Shown in pieces: positions 31,491 to 39,994 of a stretch of 64,000 bases of DNA; positions within the stretch are counted from its first letter, which is position 1; each line of letters opens with the position of its first letter. This DNA comes from Leifsonia sp. 71-9 (GTDB lineage: Bacteria; Actinomycetota; Actinomycetes; Actinomycetales; Microbacteriaceae): the NCBI RefSeq assembly GCF_001898805.1, contig NZ_MKVJ01000013.1, forward strand, positions 1 to 64,000. Reading direction: 5' to 3'. The notes under the pieces were generated by a model that did no database searches, was not told the DNA's origin, and was given only the letters and a program-made list of their open reading frames with translations. The translations under genes and the position numbers were made by a program.

Positions 31491-32525
31491 ATGTCGACCC
31501 AGCGCGTCCTCGTCACCGGCGGCTCCGGCTTCATCGCGGGCCACATCATCCTGCAGCTCCTCGACGGCGGCGCCGCCGTGCGTGCGACGCTCCGCTCGCT
31601 CGACCGCGAGCCCGAGGTGAGGCGGGTGCTCCGGGAGGCGGGGCTGACCCGCGACGATGCCCTCGAGTTCGTCGCGGCCGACCTCCTCGACGACGCCGGA
31701 TGGGCCGACGCGATGACCGGCGTCGACGGGGTGCTCCATGTCGCGTCGCCCGTGCACCTCGGCCCCGTCGACGACGAGGAGCAGGTCATCGCGCCGGCAC
31801 GCGAGGGAACCCTCCGTGCGCTCCGCGCCGCCCGGGACGCGGGCGTGCCGCGCGTCGTCGTCACCTCCGCGTTCCACGCGGTCGGCTTCGGCCATCCCCC
31901 GCTCGACCGCGCCTTCACCGAGGACGACTGGTCGGTGCTCGACGGGCCGGGGATGGACGCCTACGGCCGCAGCAAGGTCCTGGCCGAGCGCGCGGCGTGG
32001 GAGTTCATCGCCGCGGAGGGCGGGAGCACCGAGCTCGTCACGATGCTGCCGGTCGCGGTCGTGGGGCCGCTCCTCGGCGACGGGATCTCGGGCGCCAACC
32101 ACTTGGTCCACCGCGTGCTGACCGGCGAGCTGCCGGGCTACCCGGACTTCGCGGTGCCGATCGTGGATGTGCGGGATGTCGCCGCCGCGCACATCTCCGC
32201 CCTGACCGCGGACGGCGCTCCGGGCGAGCGGTTCCTCCTCACCAGCCAGGAGGATGCGGTCCCTCTCGCCGAGGTCGGAGCCGAACTCCGCGCCGCTCTC
32301 GGCGACCGGGCCCCGAAGGTGCCGACGGGCCTTCTGCCCTCCGAGGCCGTGCGCGCCGCGGCGGAGGCGAACCCGGGGATGCGACCGATGGCCGCCGAGC
32401 TGGGCTACCGCAAGAAGGTGTCGAGCGAGAAGGCGCGCCGCCTCCTGGGCTTCCGCCCGCGCACCTGGCAGGAGGCCGTGACGGCGGCCGGCGAGAGCAT
32501 GGTCGCGCACGGCCTCGCCGACTGA
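31491..32525 (+). CDS. NAD(P)-dependent epimerase/dihydroflavonol-reductase-like SDR
   Basis: The 344-residue extended SDR has VLVTGGSGFIAGHIILQLLD (GxxGxxG), VDGVLHVASPVHLGPVDDEE, and YxxxK as YGRSKVLAERAAWEF, with catalytic Thr/Ser in RVVVTSAFHAVG. It groups with DFR/cinnamoyl-CoA-reductase-like enzymes that reduce carbonyls with NADPH. Substrate unknown. ATG 31491 follows GAAGGGA. Divergent from the XRE regulator that probably controls it. Confidence 0.85.
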   Translation: MSTQRVLVTGGSGFIAGHIILQLLDGGAAVRATLRSLDREPEVRRVLREAGLTRDDALEFVAADLLDDAGWADAMTGVDGVLHVASPVHLGPVDDEEQVIAPAREGTLRALRAARDAGVPRVVVTSAFHAVGFGHPPLDRAFTEDDWSVLDGPGMDAYGRSKVLAERAAWEFIAAEGGSTELVTMLPVAVVGPLLGDGISGANHLVHRVLTGELPGYPDFAVPIVDVRDVAAAHISALTADGAPGERFLLTSQEDAVPLAEVGAELRAALGDRAPKVPTGLLPSEAVRAAAEANPGMRPMAAELGYRKKVSSEKARRLLGFRPRTWQEAVTAAGESMVAHGLAD

Positions 32526-32552
32526 ACCCCGCGGTCGCGCGCGTCGACCCGT

Positions 32553-33248
32553 TCAGCCGATGAGCGAGACGGCCCGCGCGATCACGAGGGCCAGCAGCAC
32601 GAAACCCGAGAACGACTCCAGCGCCATCAGCAGCTTCGCCCGGTGCGAGAGCGGCATGGCGTCCGTGGCACTGAACGCCATCGAGTTCGACAGGGAGCTG
32701 TAGAAGTAGTCGATGTAGTTGGGCACCCAATCGAGAGCCTGGCTCGACCCGCGCGACACCTCCTCCACCGTGTCCCGGTCCTCGTCCTGCGGGAAGCGGA
32801 AGTCGGCGAGCGGCAGCGCGTGGCGCGCCCTGGTCACCCGGGAGACCGGACCGCCGCGGTCCATGACCCAGAAGACGAGCGCGAAGGCGATGACGTTCGT
32901 CACCCAGACCTGCACCGAGGCGAGCAGGATCTCCGAGCCGTTGCCGCTCTTGTTCAGGAGGCGGATGACCGTCTCGACGAACGCGACCTGGTTGGCGACC
33001 AGGATGAGCAAGGCCAGCGCGAACTCCAGCCAGCGCGACCACCGCGACTCGCGGGACAGCCGGTGCGGGTTGTAGACGACCAGCGCCACCAGCATCAGGA
33101 GGCAGACGCCGACGACCAGGTACCGCTCGAGCGCGGGCACCACGCTCGGCAGGAAGGCGTAGGAGGCCAGCGCGAGCAGCGTCGCGATCACGGCGGGCCA
33201 GCGGTGCTCCGGCGCGACGTCGCGCGCTCTGCTGTCGTCTTCGTCCAC
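32553..33248 (-). CDS. Integral membrane protein with channel-like C-terminus
   Basis: The 231-residue protein has about five membrane helices. Its C-terminal part (YIDYFYSSLSNSMAFSATDA, MPLSHRAKLLMALESFSGFV) has the layout of a two-helix pore module, helix, re-entrant segment, DxxP, helix, but lacks the TVGYG filter of potassium channels. A charged cytoplasmic stretch precedes it (DFRFPQDEDRDTVEEV). It resembles uncharacterised DUF1345-like or ion-channel-like families. Convergent with the epimerase gene. Confidence 0.6.
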   Translation of the reverse strand: MDEDDSRARDVAPEHRWPAVIATLLALASYAFLPSVVPALERYLVVGVCLLMLVALVVYNPHRLSRESRWSRWLEFALALLILVANQVAFVETVIRLLNKSGNGSEILLASVQVWVTNVIAFALVFWVMDRGGPVSRVTRARHALPLADFRFPQDEDRDTVEEVSRGSSQALDWVPNYIDYFYSSLSNSMAFSATDAMPLSHRAKLLMALESFSGFVLLALVIARAVSLIG

Positions 33249-33379
33249 CCGCCGACCTTACGCCGAACAGGCGGCGCGCACTGCGGGCAACGCGGTTCAC
33301 GGTTCCGTGACAGCACGGTGCCTGGGGCTCCCGGCCGCCTCATAGGCTGACGCGAACGACCCTGAACCTGGAGGCCGCC

Positions 33380-34708
33380 GTGATCAGAACAGCAGCATCG
33401 ATCCGTTCCCGCCGTTCCCGTCCCGCCGCCCCCGACCGGCCCGCCCCCGACCTCTCCGGCCGCGATCTCGCCGTCGACGGAGTGCGTGTCTTCTGCGTGC
33501 TGATGGTGGTCGTGGCGCACCTGCTCATGGTGGGCGTCGGCGTGGACGCCTCGGGCGCGCTGACGATCAGCAAGCCCGTGACCGAGCAGAGCTGGTTCCC
33601 GCTCGCCACGTGGTTCGGCCAGGTGATGCCGCTGTTCTTCGTGCTCGGCGGCTTCGCGTCGTTGACCGCGTGGCGGTCGTCCCAGCGCCGGGGCGCCACC
33701 GGGGCGGACTACGTGCGCACGCGCGTCGTCCGCCTGATGCGCCCGACGGTCCCGGTCTTCGCGTTCTTCTCGGTCGTCATCATCGGCGCCCTGGTCGCCG
33801 GGGCGCCCGCGTCGCTGGTCGCCGGCGTCGCTCAAGGGGTCGGCACGCCGCTCTGGTTCCTCGCGGCGTACCTGCTCTGCCAGTGGTGCGTGCCGCTGAT
33901 GGCGCGGCTGCACGAGCGGGCACCGGTGCGGGCGCTGGTGGCCCTCGCCGCCAGCGCCCTGCTCGTCGACGCGGTGCGCGTCGCGACCGGCGTCGAGGCC
34001 GTCGGCCTGGTCAACGTGCTCTTCGTGTGGTTCTTCGTCCAGCAGCTCGGCTTCCTGTACGCCGACGGCGTGGTGCTGCGTGCCTCCCGTGGCGTGCTCG
34101 CCGGCGTCGCCGCCGCCTCCCTCGCACTGCTCGGCGCGGGCGTCGCCGCCGGCCTCTACTCCCCCGACATGCTGACCAACCAGTACCCGCCGCTGTTCGC
34201 GCTCGGCCTGCTCGGGATCGCGCAGCTGTGCGTGCTCGCGCTGCTGCATCCGGCACTCACCGCCCTGATGCGCACGCGCGCGGCGCAGGCCCTGACGTTC
34301 GCGGTCGGCAGCCGTCTGATGACGGTCTACCTCTGGCACCTCACCTGCATCATCGCGGTGACGGGCATCTGCCTGCTGCTGCCGTTGCCCCTGCCCGCAC
34401 CCGGGAGCGCCGCCTGGTGGGCGACGCGGCCGCTGGTCCTCGCCGCCGCCCTCGTCCTCGTCGCGGTGCTTTCGCTGGTGCTCGTGCGGTTCGAACGCGC
34501 ACCGGCAGCGGATCCGGTGCGGACCCGGCGCCCCGCCGCCTGGCGCGTCCAGCTCGCAGTGCTGCTGGCCGCCGCCCCGCCGTTCCTCATCATGTGCTTC
34601 GGCTTGAATGCCGCCCTCGCGGTGTTCGGGCTCGTCGGCGCGGTCGGTGCGCTCCTGCTGTGCCGCCCGGGGCGCGTCACCGCGCCCGCACCGATCGCCC
34701 AGGCGTAG
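33380..34708 (+). CDS. Acyltransferase family membrane protein (Acyl_transf_3)
   Basis: The 442-residue protein has about ten membrane helices and the acyltransferase-3 signature at the start: GRDLAVDGVRVFCVLMVVVA then HLLMV, the motif R...H used by surface-sugar O-acetylases. FFVLGGFASLTAW with an Arg-rich loop also fits. It may acylate a surface polymer or lipid. GTG 33380 follows CTGGAGG. Convergent with ridA. Confidence 0.82.
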   Translation: MIRTAASIRSRRSRPAAPDRPAPDLSGRDLAVDGVRVFCVLMVVVAHLLMVGVGVDASGALTISKPVTEQSWFPLATWFGQVMPLFFVLGGFASLTAWRSSQRRGATGADYVRTRVVRLMRPTVPVFAFFSVVIIGALVAGAPASLVAGVAQGVGTPLWFLAAYLLCQWCVPLMARLHERAPVRALVALAASALLVDAVRVATGVEAVGLVNVLFVWFFVQQLGFLYADGVVLRASRGVLAGVAAASLALLGAGVAAGLYSPDMLTNQYPPLFALGLLGIAQLCVLALLHPALTALMRTRAAQALTFAVGSRLMTVYLWHLTCIIAVTGICLLLPLPLPAPGSAAWWATRPLVLAAALVLVAVLSLVLVRFERAPAADPVRTRRPAAWRVQLAVLLAAAPPFLIMCFGLNAALAVFGLVGAVGALLLCRPGRVTAPAPIAQA

Positions 34709-34726
34709 ACCGCGGCCGAGCGCTCC

Positions 34727-35116
34727 TCAGGAGCGCAGCACGGCCACCGCCTCGATCTCGACCAGGGCGCCGGGATTCGCGGGCGCGACCGCGAGAACGG
34801 TCACGGCGGTGCGATGGTCGCCCCACACCGTCCGGGTGGCCGCGTAGGCGTCGGTCGGGTCGATCGACGGGTCGAGGTGGATGGTGAGCTTCACGACGCA
34901 CTCCGGGCCGGAACCCGCGGCGTCGAGCACCGCGAGCACGTTGCGGAGCGCCTGCTCGGTCTGCGGGCCGAGGCCGTCGCGGAGCACACCGTCGCCGTCG
35001 ATGCCGTTCTGGCCGCCGACGTAGAGCGTCGGGCCGGCGGGGGCGATCATCCCCTGGGCGAAGGCGGGGCTGTGCACGAGCGCGGGCGGGTCGACGGGGG
35101 TGGGGAGCGTGGACAT
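34727..35116 (-). CDS. RidA-family protein (enamine/imine deaminase type)
   Basis: The 129-residue protein matches RidA/YjgF: AFAQGMIAPAGPTLYVGGQN, QTEQALRNVLAVLDAAGSGP, VVKLTIHLDPSIDPTDAYAA and the C-terminal VEIEAVAVLRS. The IEAVAV end is the RidA consensus, but the catalytic Arg found in RidA proper is not obvious, so it may belong to a side subfamily. Expected role: clearing reactive enamines from amino-acid metabolism. Confidence 0.88.
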   Translation of the reverse strand: MSTLPTPVDPPALVHSPAFAQGMIAPAGPTLYVGGQNGIDGDGVLRDGLGPQTEQALRNVLAVLDAAGSGPECVVKLTIHLDPSIDPTDAYAATRTVWGDHRTAVTVLAVAPANPGALVEIEAVAVLRS

Positions 35117-35370
35117 CCTGGTGGTCCCTTCTGGAGATCGTTCTGGTCGATCGCACCGATCCTCCTCCCCTCCGCCGACACCGGCCAGCCTCGGGGCGTA
35201 GACTCGGGCTCGTGTCTTCCACTCCTCCCCTTCGGCCCATCGGGCGTCTGGAGGTCGTCGGCGCCCTCAGCGCCGGCGTGAGATAACCCTGTCCCCCACT
35301 CGGTGACCCCGGGTGCGCCATCGTGCGCGCCCGTTTTCAGGACAGAATTCTCGACACGTTAGGCCTACCC

Positions 35371-35859
35371 ATGCTTCCCCTTTCCGATGCGCGCATCCGC
35401 GCGTCCTTCGTCAACGCCTCCGTCCGCGAGCGCAAAGAGCTCGCCCTCCCCGACCTCGACGCGGTCGCCTGGAACGACATCGACTTCCTGGGCTGGCGCG
35501 ATCGCAAGCTCCCGAACGTCGGCTACGTCGTCGCCGAGATCGACGGCGAACCCGTGGGCCTGCTGCTGCGCCGCGCCGAGGGCTCCGTCCGCTCGCGGCC
35601 GCAGTGCTCGTGGTGCGAAGACGTCCACCTCCCCAACGAGGTCGTCTTCTTCATCGCGAAGCGCGCCGGCAAGGCGGGGCGCGACGGCAACACCGTCGGC
35701 ACCCTCGTCTGCTCGGCGTTCGAGTGCTCGGTGAACGCGCGCAAGCGCCCGGCCACCGCCTACATCGGCTTCGACGTGGAGGCGGCGCGCCGGCAGCGCA
35801 TCGACACCCTCCGCGAGCGGGTCGACGCGTTCGTGCGGCGCGTGCTCGGCGACGGCTGA
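35371..35859 (+). CDS. FBP-domain protein (EF-G-binding zinc-finger type)
   Basis: The 162-residue protein has the actinobacterial FBP domain with a treble-clef zinc finger: CSWCEDVHLPNEVVFFIAKR, then GTLVCSAFECSVNARKRPA. Residues before, GWRDRKLPNVGYVVAEIDGE, are also typical. The family includes FusB-like proteins that bind elongation factor G. I start at ATG 35371 (MLPLSDARI), because the longer frame from 35323 adds unlike residues. Confidence 0.85.
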   Translation: MLPLSDARIRASFVNASVRERKELALPDLDAVAWNDIDFLGWRDRKLPNVGYVVAEIDGEPVGLLLRRAEGSVRSRPQCSWCEDVHLPNEVVFFIAKRAGKAGRDGNTVGTLVCSAFECSVNARKRPATAYIGFDVEAARRQRIDTLRERVDAFVRRVLGDG

Positions 35860-35875
35860 GCCGCGGCCGCCGCGC

Positions 35876-36718
35876 TCACTCGCCGTCGTCGAGGAAGTGC
35901 TCGTGACGGTAGCCGGAGTCGTCCAGTATCGCGACGGTCGACTCCGGCACCTCCACGAACGCGCCAGGGAGGTCGTTCAGCGGCTCCGAGACGATGACCT
36001 TCGCGTGGTCGCCGAACAGGTTCAGCTGATCGGCGTCCGGGTACATCTGGCGCAGCTCCGGGATGGCGGCCGAGTGGAACAGCGTGCGGGTGCGGTGCGC
36101 CGTCGAGTAGCGGAAGGCCCAGAGGGTGGCTCCGTCGGAGAGGGCGATCGTCCCCTGCATCGGGAACGCGATCCCTTTCTCCTCCCCGACCTTCTCGATG
36201 TGGCGCACGGCGCGCGCCATCCCACCGACCGGGTCGTCCTGCAAGCCGAAGGTGAGGGCGAGGTAGAACAGCACCTCGGAATCGGTGGTCCCCCGGATCT
36301 CCGGGTAGAGCGACGCGTCGACCGCGAAGGTCAGGTCGCGCTTCATCGCCTCGAAGCCGCCCAGGAACCCGTTGTGCATGAACATCCAGTTGCCGTGCCG
36401 GAACGGGTGGCAGTTGGTGCGCTGGATGGGCGGCCCCGCCGCGGCGCGCACGTGCCCGAAGAAGATCGGGCTGGCGATCGAGTCGGTCAGCTCCCGCAGG
36501 TTCTCGTCGTGCCAGGCGGGTTCGATGCTGTGGAACAGGGCCGGCATGCTGCCGGCGACCGAGCCCTCGGGATACCAGCCGAAGCCGAACCCGTCGCCGT
36601 TCACGGTCTCCGCGCCGAGCGGCGAGTTGAGGGACTGGGCGACCAGCGAATGCTGCGCGTCCAGGATGAGCACGGAGGGCTTGAGCGGTTCTCCGGAGTA
36701 TGCGAGCCAACGGCACAT
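35876..36718 (-). CDS. Class II glutamine amidotransferase (YafJ/EgtC-like)
   Basis: The 280-residue protein starts MCRWLAYSGEP, so Cys2 becomes the catalytic N-terminal nucleophile after Met removal. The glutaminase motifs NGDGFGFGWYPEG, FFGHVRAAAGPPIQRTNCHP, MFMHNGFLGGF and RGTTDSEVLFYLAL follow. It hydrolyses a gamma-glutamyl amide; the substrate may be glutamine or, as in EgtC, a gamma-glutamyl intermediate, but no other ergothioneine genes are nearby. Confidence 0.9.
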   Translation of the reverse strand: MCRWLAYSGEPLKPSVLILDAQHSLVAQSLNSPLGAETVNGDGFGFGWYPEGSVAGSMPALFHSIEPAWHDENLRELTDSIASPIFFGHVRAAAGPPIQRTNCHPFRHGNWMFMHNGFLGGFEAMKRDLTFAVDASLYPEIRGTTDSEVLFYLALTFGLQDDPVGGMARAVRHIEKVGEEKGIAFPMQGTIALSDGATLWAFRYSTAHRTRTLFHSAAIPELRQMYPDADQLNLFGDHAKVIVSEPLNDLPGAFVEVPESTVAILDDSGYRHEHFLDDGE

Positions 36719-36809
36719 GACGACCACCTCCCGGTCGGGTCGGCTCGACCATAGTCCCGGCCCGGTGCCCGCGGGAATGCCCGGCGTCGGTTGCGGCGGG
36801 AGTCCGGTG

Positions 36810-37310
36810 TCAGTCGAGGAGGTCGACGGCGGCGCCCGTCGGCACGGGGATGACGACGACGGGTCGCTGCTGGTCGTGCGCCAGCCGGGTCGCCACGGAC
36901 CCCGACAGCAGCCCCTCGACGGCGTGACCGAAGCCATGTGGGTGCGCTCCCACCACGATGAGTCGCGCATCCACCTCGGTCGCCAGTCGCGCGAGAGCGT
37001 GCCGGGGATCCCCGGCGAGCACCCGGAGGCTCCACTCGGGCGCGCCCTCGCCGAGCGTGTCGCGGATCGACCCGGCCAGCGCCAGTGCGATCGCGTGATC
37101 GTCGGAATCCATCCCGGCCGGATGCAGGGAGCCCTGGTCGCGGCCGTCGGCCGGGTCCCACTCCTCGAGATAGCTGTCGGCGGCGACCGTCGCGCACAGC
37201 AGCGCGCGCCCCAACCCGGCCGCCAGGGCGGCCGCCTCGCGGACGACGACGCGATGCTGCCCGGAGAGCACACCCACGACGACCGGTCCCGCTGCGGAGG
37301 CGGAGGTCAC
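36810..37310 (-). CDS. Universal stress protein (UspA) family
   Basis: From GTG 37310 the product has 166 residues in a Usp fold: VVVGVLSGQHRVVVREAAAL, LLCATVAADSYLEEWDPADG, and the ATP-site motif VVGAHPHGFGHAVEGLLSGS followed by RPVVVIPVP. The G-2x-G-9x-G(S/T) pattern is close to intact, so nucleotide binding is possible. Fifteen bases after the VOC gene, probably the same operon. Confidence 0.85.
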   Translation of the reverse strand: MTSASAAGPVVVGVLSGQHRVVVREAAALAAGLGRALLCATVAADSYLEEWDPADGRDQGSLHPAGMDSDDHAIALALAGSIRDTLGEGAPEWSLRVLAGDPRHALARLATEVDARLIVVGAHPHGFGHAVEGLLSGSVATRLAHDQQRPVVVIPVPTGAAVDLLD

Positions 37311-37324
37311 GATGCGGCCGTCGC

Positions 37325-37750
37325 TCAGCTCTGCGCGGCCGCTGCTCCCGCGATGTTCACGAGCCACTGCGTGCCGAACTTGTCGATCGCCATCCCGAAG
37401 CTGTCGCCCCAGGGCGCCTTGGAGAGCGGCTCGAGCACGGTGCCGCCGTCGACCAGCTTCTCGTAGTAGCCGGTCAGCTCCGCCTCGTCGTCGCCGCTGA
37501 GCGAGATCGAGATGGTGGAGCCCGGCTTGAGGTCCATGTGCGCGGGCACGTCGGCGGCCATCAGGGTGAAGCCGGCCGGCGTCGTGATCTGCGAGTGCAT
37601 GATCCACTCGGCTTCGGAGGGCTCCTGGCTGACCTGGAACTCGGCGAACGTGCTGCGGGTGACCTCGCCGCCGAACACCGAGGCGTAGAAGTCCATCGCC
37701 TCCCGGGCCTGGCCGCGGAAGTTGAGGTAGGGGTTGAGCGTCGATGACAT
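37325..37750 (-). CDS. VOC/PhnB-like glyoxalase-fold protein
   Basis: The 141-residue protein is typical of the PhnB-like 3-demethylubiquinone-fold group: LNPYLNFRGQAREAMDFYAS, VFGGEV, EWIMHSQITTPAGFTLMAAD, and the end APWGDSFGMAIDKFGTQWLV. Such proteins bind small ligands, usually without known chemistry. Start at 37750 follows AAGGAGAT. Likely transcribed with the Usp gene. Confidence 0.9.
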   Translation of the reverse strand: MSSTLNPYLNFRGQAREAMDFYASVFGGEVTRSTFAEFQVSQEPSEAEWIMHSQITTPAGFTLMAADVPAHMDLKPGSTISISLSGDDEAELTGYYEKLVDGGTVLEPLSKAPWGDSFGMAIDKFGTQWLVNIAGAAAAQS

Positions 37751-37822
37751 CGGGATCTCCTTCGTCCGTCCGGTTCGCCTCCCAGGGTAGCCAGCGGCGC
37801 GCCCGTGCACGAGGGCGGAGTT

Positions 37823-38893
37823 TCAGCGTCGGTAGGCGGCGACGAGCAGCTCGCCGCGGATCTCGCCGAGCCGGTCCAGGATGCGGTCGACGACCTTCGC
37901 CGACACGCCGCCGGCGACGATGTCGTACGGGCCGAGCGGCTGCAGCTTGCCGCAGCGCACGCGCACGACCTCCCACCCAGCCGCGCGGAGCAGGCGGTCC
38001 TTCGTGCGGTCGGACGCCTCCCGCGGGCCGACGTGCTCCAGCCCGTGCCGGCCGGTCGTGTCGTACTCGATCGCCACCTGCAGCTCCGGGATGAGGATGT
38101 CGGGCCAGACCTCCAGGTGCGAGTGGAAGGGACGCGCGACCCGCACCGCGTTGCGGCTCAGATCCACGTCGAGGCGCTCGGCGAGACGCTGCTTCAGTTC
38201 GGGCTCGGCGGCGGAGGCCGGGGTCGGCGCGAACCTGCTGTGGAAGGCGGTGCCCACCGGCAGCTGCCCCGCGCCCTCCTTGGCGTGCCGGCACACCGGG
38301 CAGCGGCGGCCGTCGATGATGCGCTCGATGCTCGCGCGGAACGCGGGATGCCCGTCGGCGCACTGCCACGAGTGCGTGGCCGCCGAGCTGTTCTCGTTCG
38401 ACACCGCGACGCGCGAACCAGGGGCGGCGAGGGCGACGAGCTGCTCGCGGGTCATGCTCGTGCGGTCGAGCCGGCGGCAGAGCCAGCAGCGGTCGTCGTC
38501 CGGATCGTGCTCGAGCCGGCGCGGATCCCGCGGGTGCCCGCAGAGGTGGGGGCGCGCCTCCGGGTCGGCGGCCGGCCGCACCCGCCGGGGAGCGGCGGCC
38601 TCCGAGCAGAACGGGCACCACGCCGAGCGGCGCCGGGTGCCGCCCGGACGTGCCCGCTGCTCCGCCGGCGTCGCGATGAACCGGTGCCCGGAGTCGCACT
38701 CCCACAGCAGGTAGACGTCGGCCGCGGGCGGCACCTGGGTCAGCACGATGCCGTGGTTGAGATCGGGATGGTATTGCCGCACGAGGGTCGGGTAGCGCTC
38801 CCAGTCGGGCCGGTACGCGCCGACGGCGTAGGGCACGGCGGTCCCCTTGGACCACTGGCGGCGCGCCCACCACTGCTCGACGTTCTCCGGCAC
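37823..38893 (-). CDS. Triple zinc-ribbon protein with C-terminal VSR/DUF559-like nuclease domain
   Basis: The 356-residue protein has three zinc ribbons: C66-x-x-x-H70 with C93/C96, C118-x-H120 with C136/C139, and C178-x-x-x-H182 with C198/C201. The C-terminal domain has a PD-(D/E)xK-like pattern: D265 in WPDILIPELQVAIEYD with E276 and D278, then ASDRTKDRLLRAAGWEVVRV, the layout of VSR/DUF559 nucleases. N-terminal AVGAYRPDWERYPTLVRQYH resembles the treble-clef DUF4379 repeats often found with such domains. A DNA-directed role, repair or defence, is plausible but unproven. Confidence 0.75.
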   Translation of the reverse strand: MPENVEQWWARRQWSKGTAVPYAVGAYRPDWERYPTLVRQYHPDLNHGIVLTQVPPAADVYLLWECDSGHRFIATPAEQRARPGGTRRRSAWCPFCSEAAAPRRVRPAADPEARPHLCGHPRDPRRLEHDPDDDRCWLCRRLDRTSMTREQLVALAAPGSRVAVSNENSSAATHSWQCADGHPAFRASIERIIDGRRCPVCRHAKEGAGQLPVGTAFHSRFAPTPASAAEPELKQRLAERLDVDLSRNAVRVARPFHSHLEVWPDILIPELQVAIEYDTTGRHGLEHVGPREASDRTKDRLLRAAGWEVVRVRCGKLQPLGPYDIVAGGVSAKVVDRILDRLGEIRGELLVAAYRR

Positions 38894-38931
38894 GCGGCCA
38901 CCCTACGGGCGGCCACCGTCATCCGGTCCCG

Positions 38932-39687
38932 TCAGAGCACGTACGGCAGCAGAGCGCGGCGGTCGGCCGGATAGTCCGGGAAGGTGTCGCGGTACCAGCG
39001 GTGGTTCGCCATCGCCCGTGGCGCCAGGTTCGCGATCGTGTAGAGGGCGAAGGAGGCCCCCGCCAGCGACCACGTGGCGATCGCCCAGCCCGTCCACTCC
39101 ACGATCTCGCCCAGGTAGTTCGGGCTCGACACGAGGCGGAAGCCGCCGCCGTGCGGGATGCGGTAGCCGGTCGTCCCGTCGCCGCGCAGCCTCCGCAGGA
39201 TCCGGTCGGAGGACACGTTCAGCAGGTAGCCGACCGCGAACAGCACCACGCCGATCCAGAACCGCGGATCCGCGAGCCACGCGACGGGATAGGACCCGTA
39301 CTCCGAGATCCAGCGCGCGTTGACCCACGCGTTGAGCAGGTTGAACAGGATCGCGAGCAGCATCACCGCCACCGGCATCCGCGATCCCGACCGCATCAGC
39401 AGCGGGTAGACGAACGCCCGCTGCACGTAGTGCGCCTGCCAGAGCAGCAGGAAGAGCAACGGCACGAGCTCGCCGCGATGCTCCCCCAGCAGGTAGAAGC
39501 CGAGGAACAGGATCGACGCTGGCGCCTCCATGACCACCCAGCCGACCCGCGCCGGCACGGTCGGCCCCCATCCGGTGCGGCCGTGCCGCCCGCCGTACGG
39601 CGCGACGATGAAGCAGAGCGCCACGAACGTGACGGCGGCGAGGGCGAGCTCGGCGTAGACGAACCAGCGATACGCTCCCTCGGGCAT
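38932..39687 (-). CDS. Steroid 5-alpha-reductase-like membrane protein (DUF1295-related)
   Basis: The 251-residue protein has six or seven membrane helices and the C-terminal signature of 3-oxo-5-alpha-steroid 4-dehydrogenases: GYRIPHGGGFRLVSSPNYLG, EIVEWTGWAIATWSLAG, and NHRWYRDTFPDYPADRRALL. It would use NADPH to reduce a lipid enone or act as a related methyltransferase-fold enzyme. Substrate unknown. Divergent from the ABC-F leader. Confidence 0.85.
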   Translation of the reverse strand: MPEGAYRWFVYAELALAAVTFVALCFIVAPYGGRHGRTGWGPTVPARVGWVVMEAPASILFLGFYLLGEHRGELVPLLFLLLWQAHYVQRAFVYPLLMRSGSRMPVAVMLLAILFNLLNAWVNARWISEYGSYPVAWLADPRFWIGVVLFAVGYLLNVSSDRILRRLRGDGTTGYRIPHGGGFRLVSSPNYLGEIVEWTGWAIATWSLAGASFALYTIANLAPRAMANHRWYRDTFPDYPADRRALLPYVL

Positions 39688-39726
39688 GCCGCGAGTCTAG
39701 CGACGGCCGGCTGTTAGGCTGGACGC

Positions 39727-39753
39727 ATGGAGATCGAGGTCGACAGAATCTAG
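39727..39753 (+). CDS. Eight-codon leader ORF (MEIEVDRI) before ABC-F gene
   Basis: ATG 39727 to TAG 39753 encodes MEIEVDRI. A -10-like TAGGCT (39716-39721) lies five bases before the ATG, so the transcript could be leaderless and translated at once. The TAG overlaps the first base of a strong hairpin stem at 39753. This layout, short ORF then terminator-like hairpin about 240 bases before an ABC-F gene, is the pattern of ribosome-mediated attenuation known for antibiotic-resistance ABC-F and erm genes. Confidence 0.5.
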   Translation: MEIEVDRI

Positions 39754-39772
39754 CCACCGGCACGCCGGTGGC
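39753..39772 (+). terminator. Attenuator-like hairpin in ABC-F leader
   Basis: GCCACCGGC-AC-GCCGGTGGC is a perfect 9-bp stem (39753-39761 with 39764-39772) followed by TTTCTCC. A second stem, GCGGGAG-GGCTG-CTCCCGC, follows at 39782-39800. A ribosome stalled on the leader ORF would cover the base of the first stem, so drug-induced stalling could open it. Confidence 0.55.
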
Positions 39773-39800
39773 TTTCTCCGCGCGGGAGGGCTGCTCCCGC

Positions 39801-39994
39801 CCCGGTGACCGTCCCCACTCCGGGCCCGCACGCACGGATCGAGTCCGCCTGTCCAGGCGTCGACCATCCGTCGTCGTGCGCCCCGCCGTGCCGCGTTCGC
39901 GTGCCGTGCGCGCCGCCTTTCGTGGCGCCCTGCACCATCCCGACTCGATCCTTCGCCCGCCGCACGCCCGCGGGCAGCGCAGAGAGATTGCTCC
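39801..39994 (+). promoter_or_regulatory. Remainder of ABC-F leader region
   Basis: About 190 bases of leader separate the second hairpin from the ABC-F ATG. No open frame with credible coding character is present on either strand, only GC-rich sequence with potential for further pairing. The segment ends in AGAGAG, a usable ribosome site ahead of ATG 39995. Confidence 0.4.
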
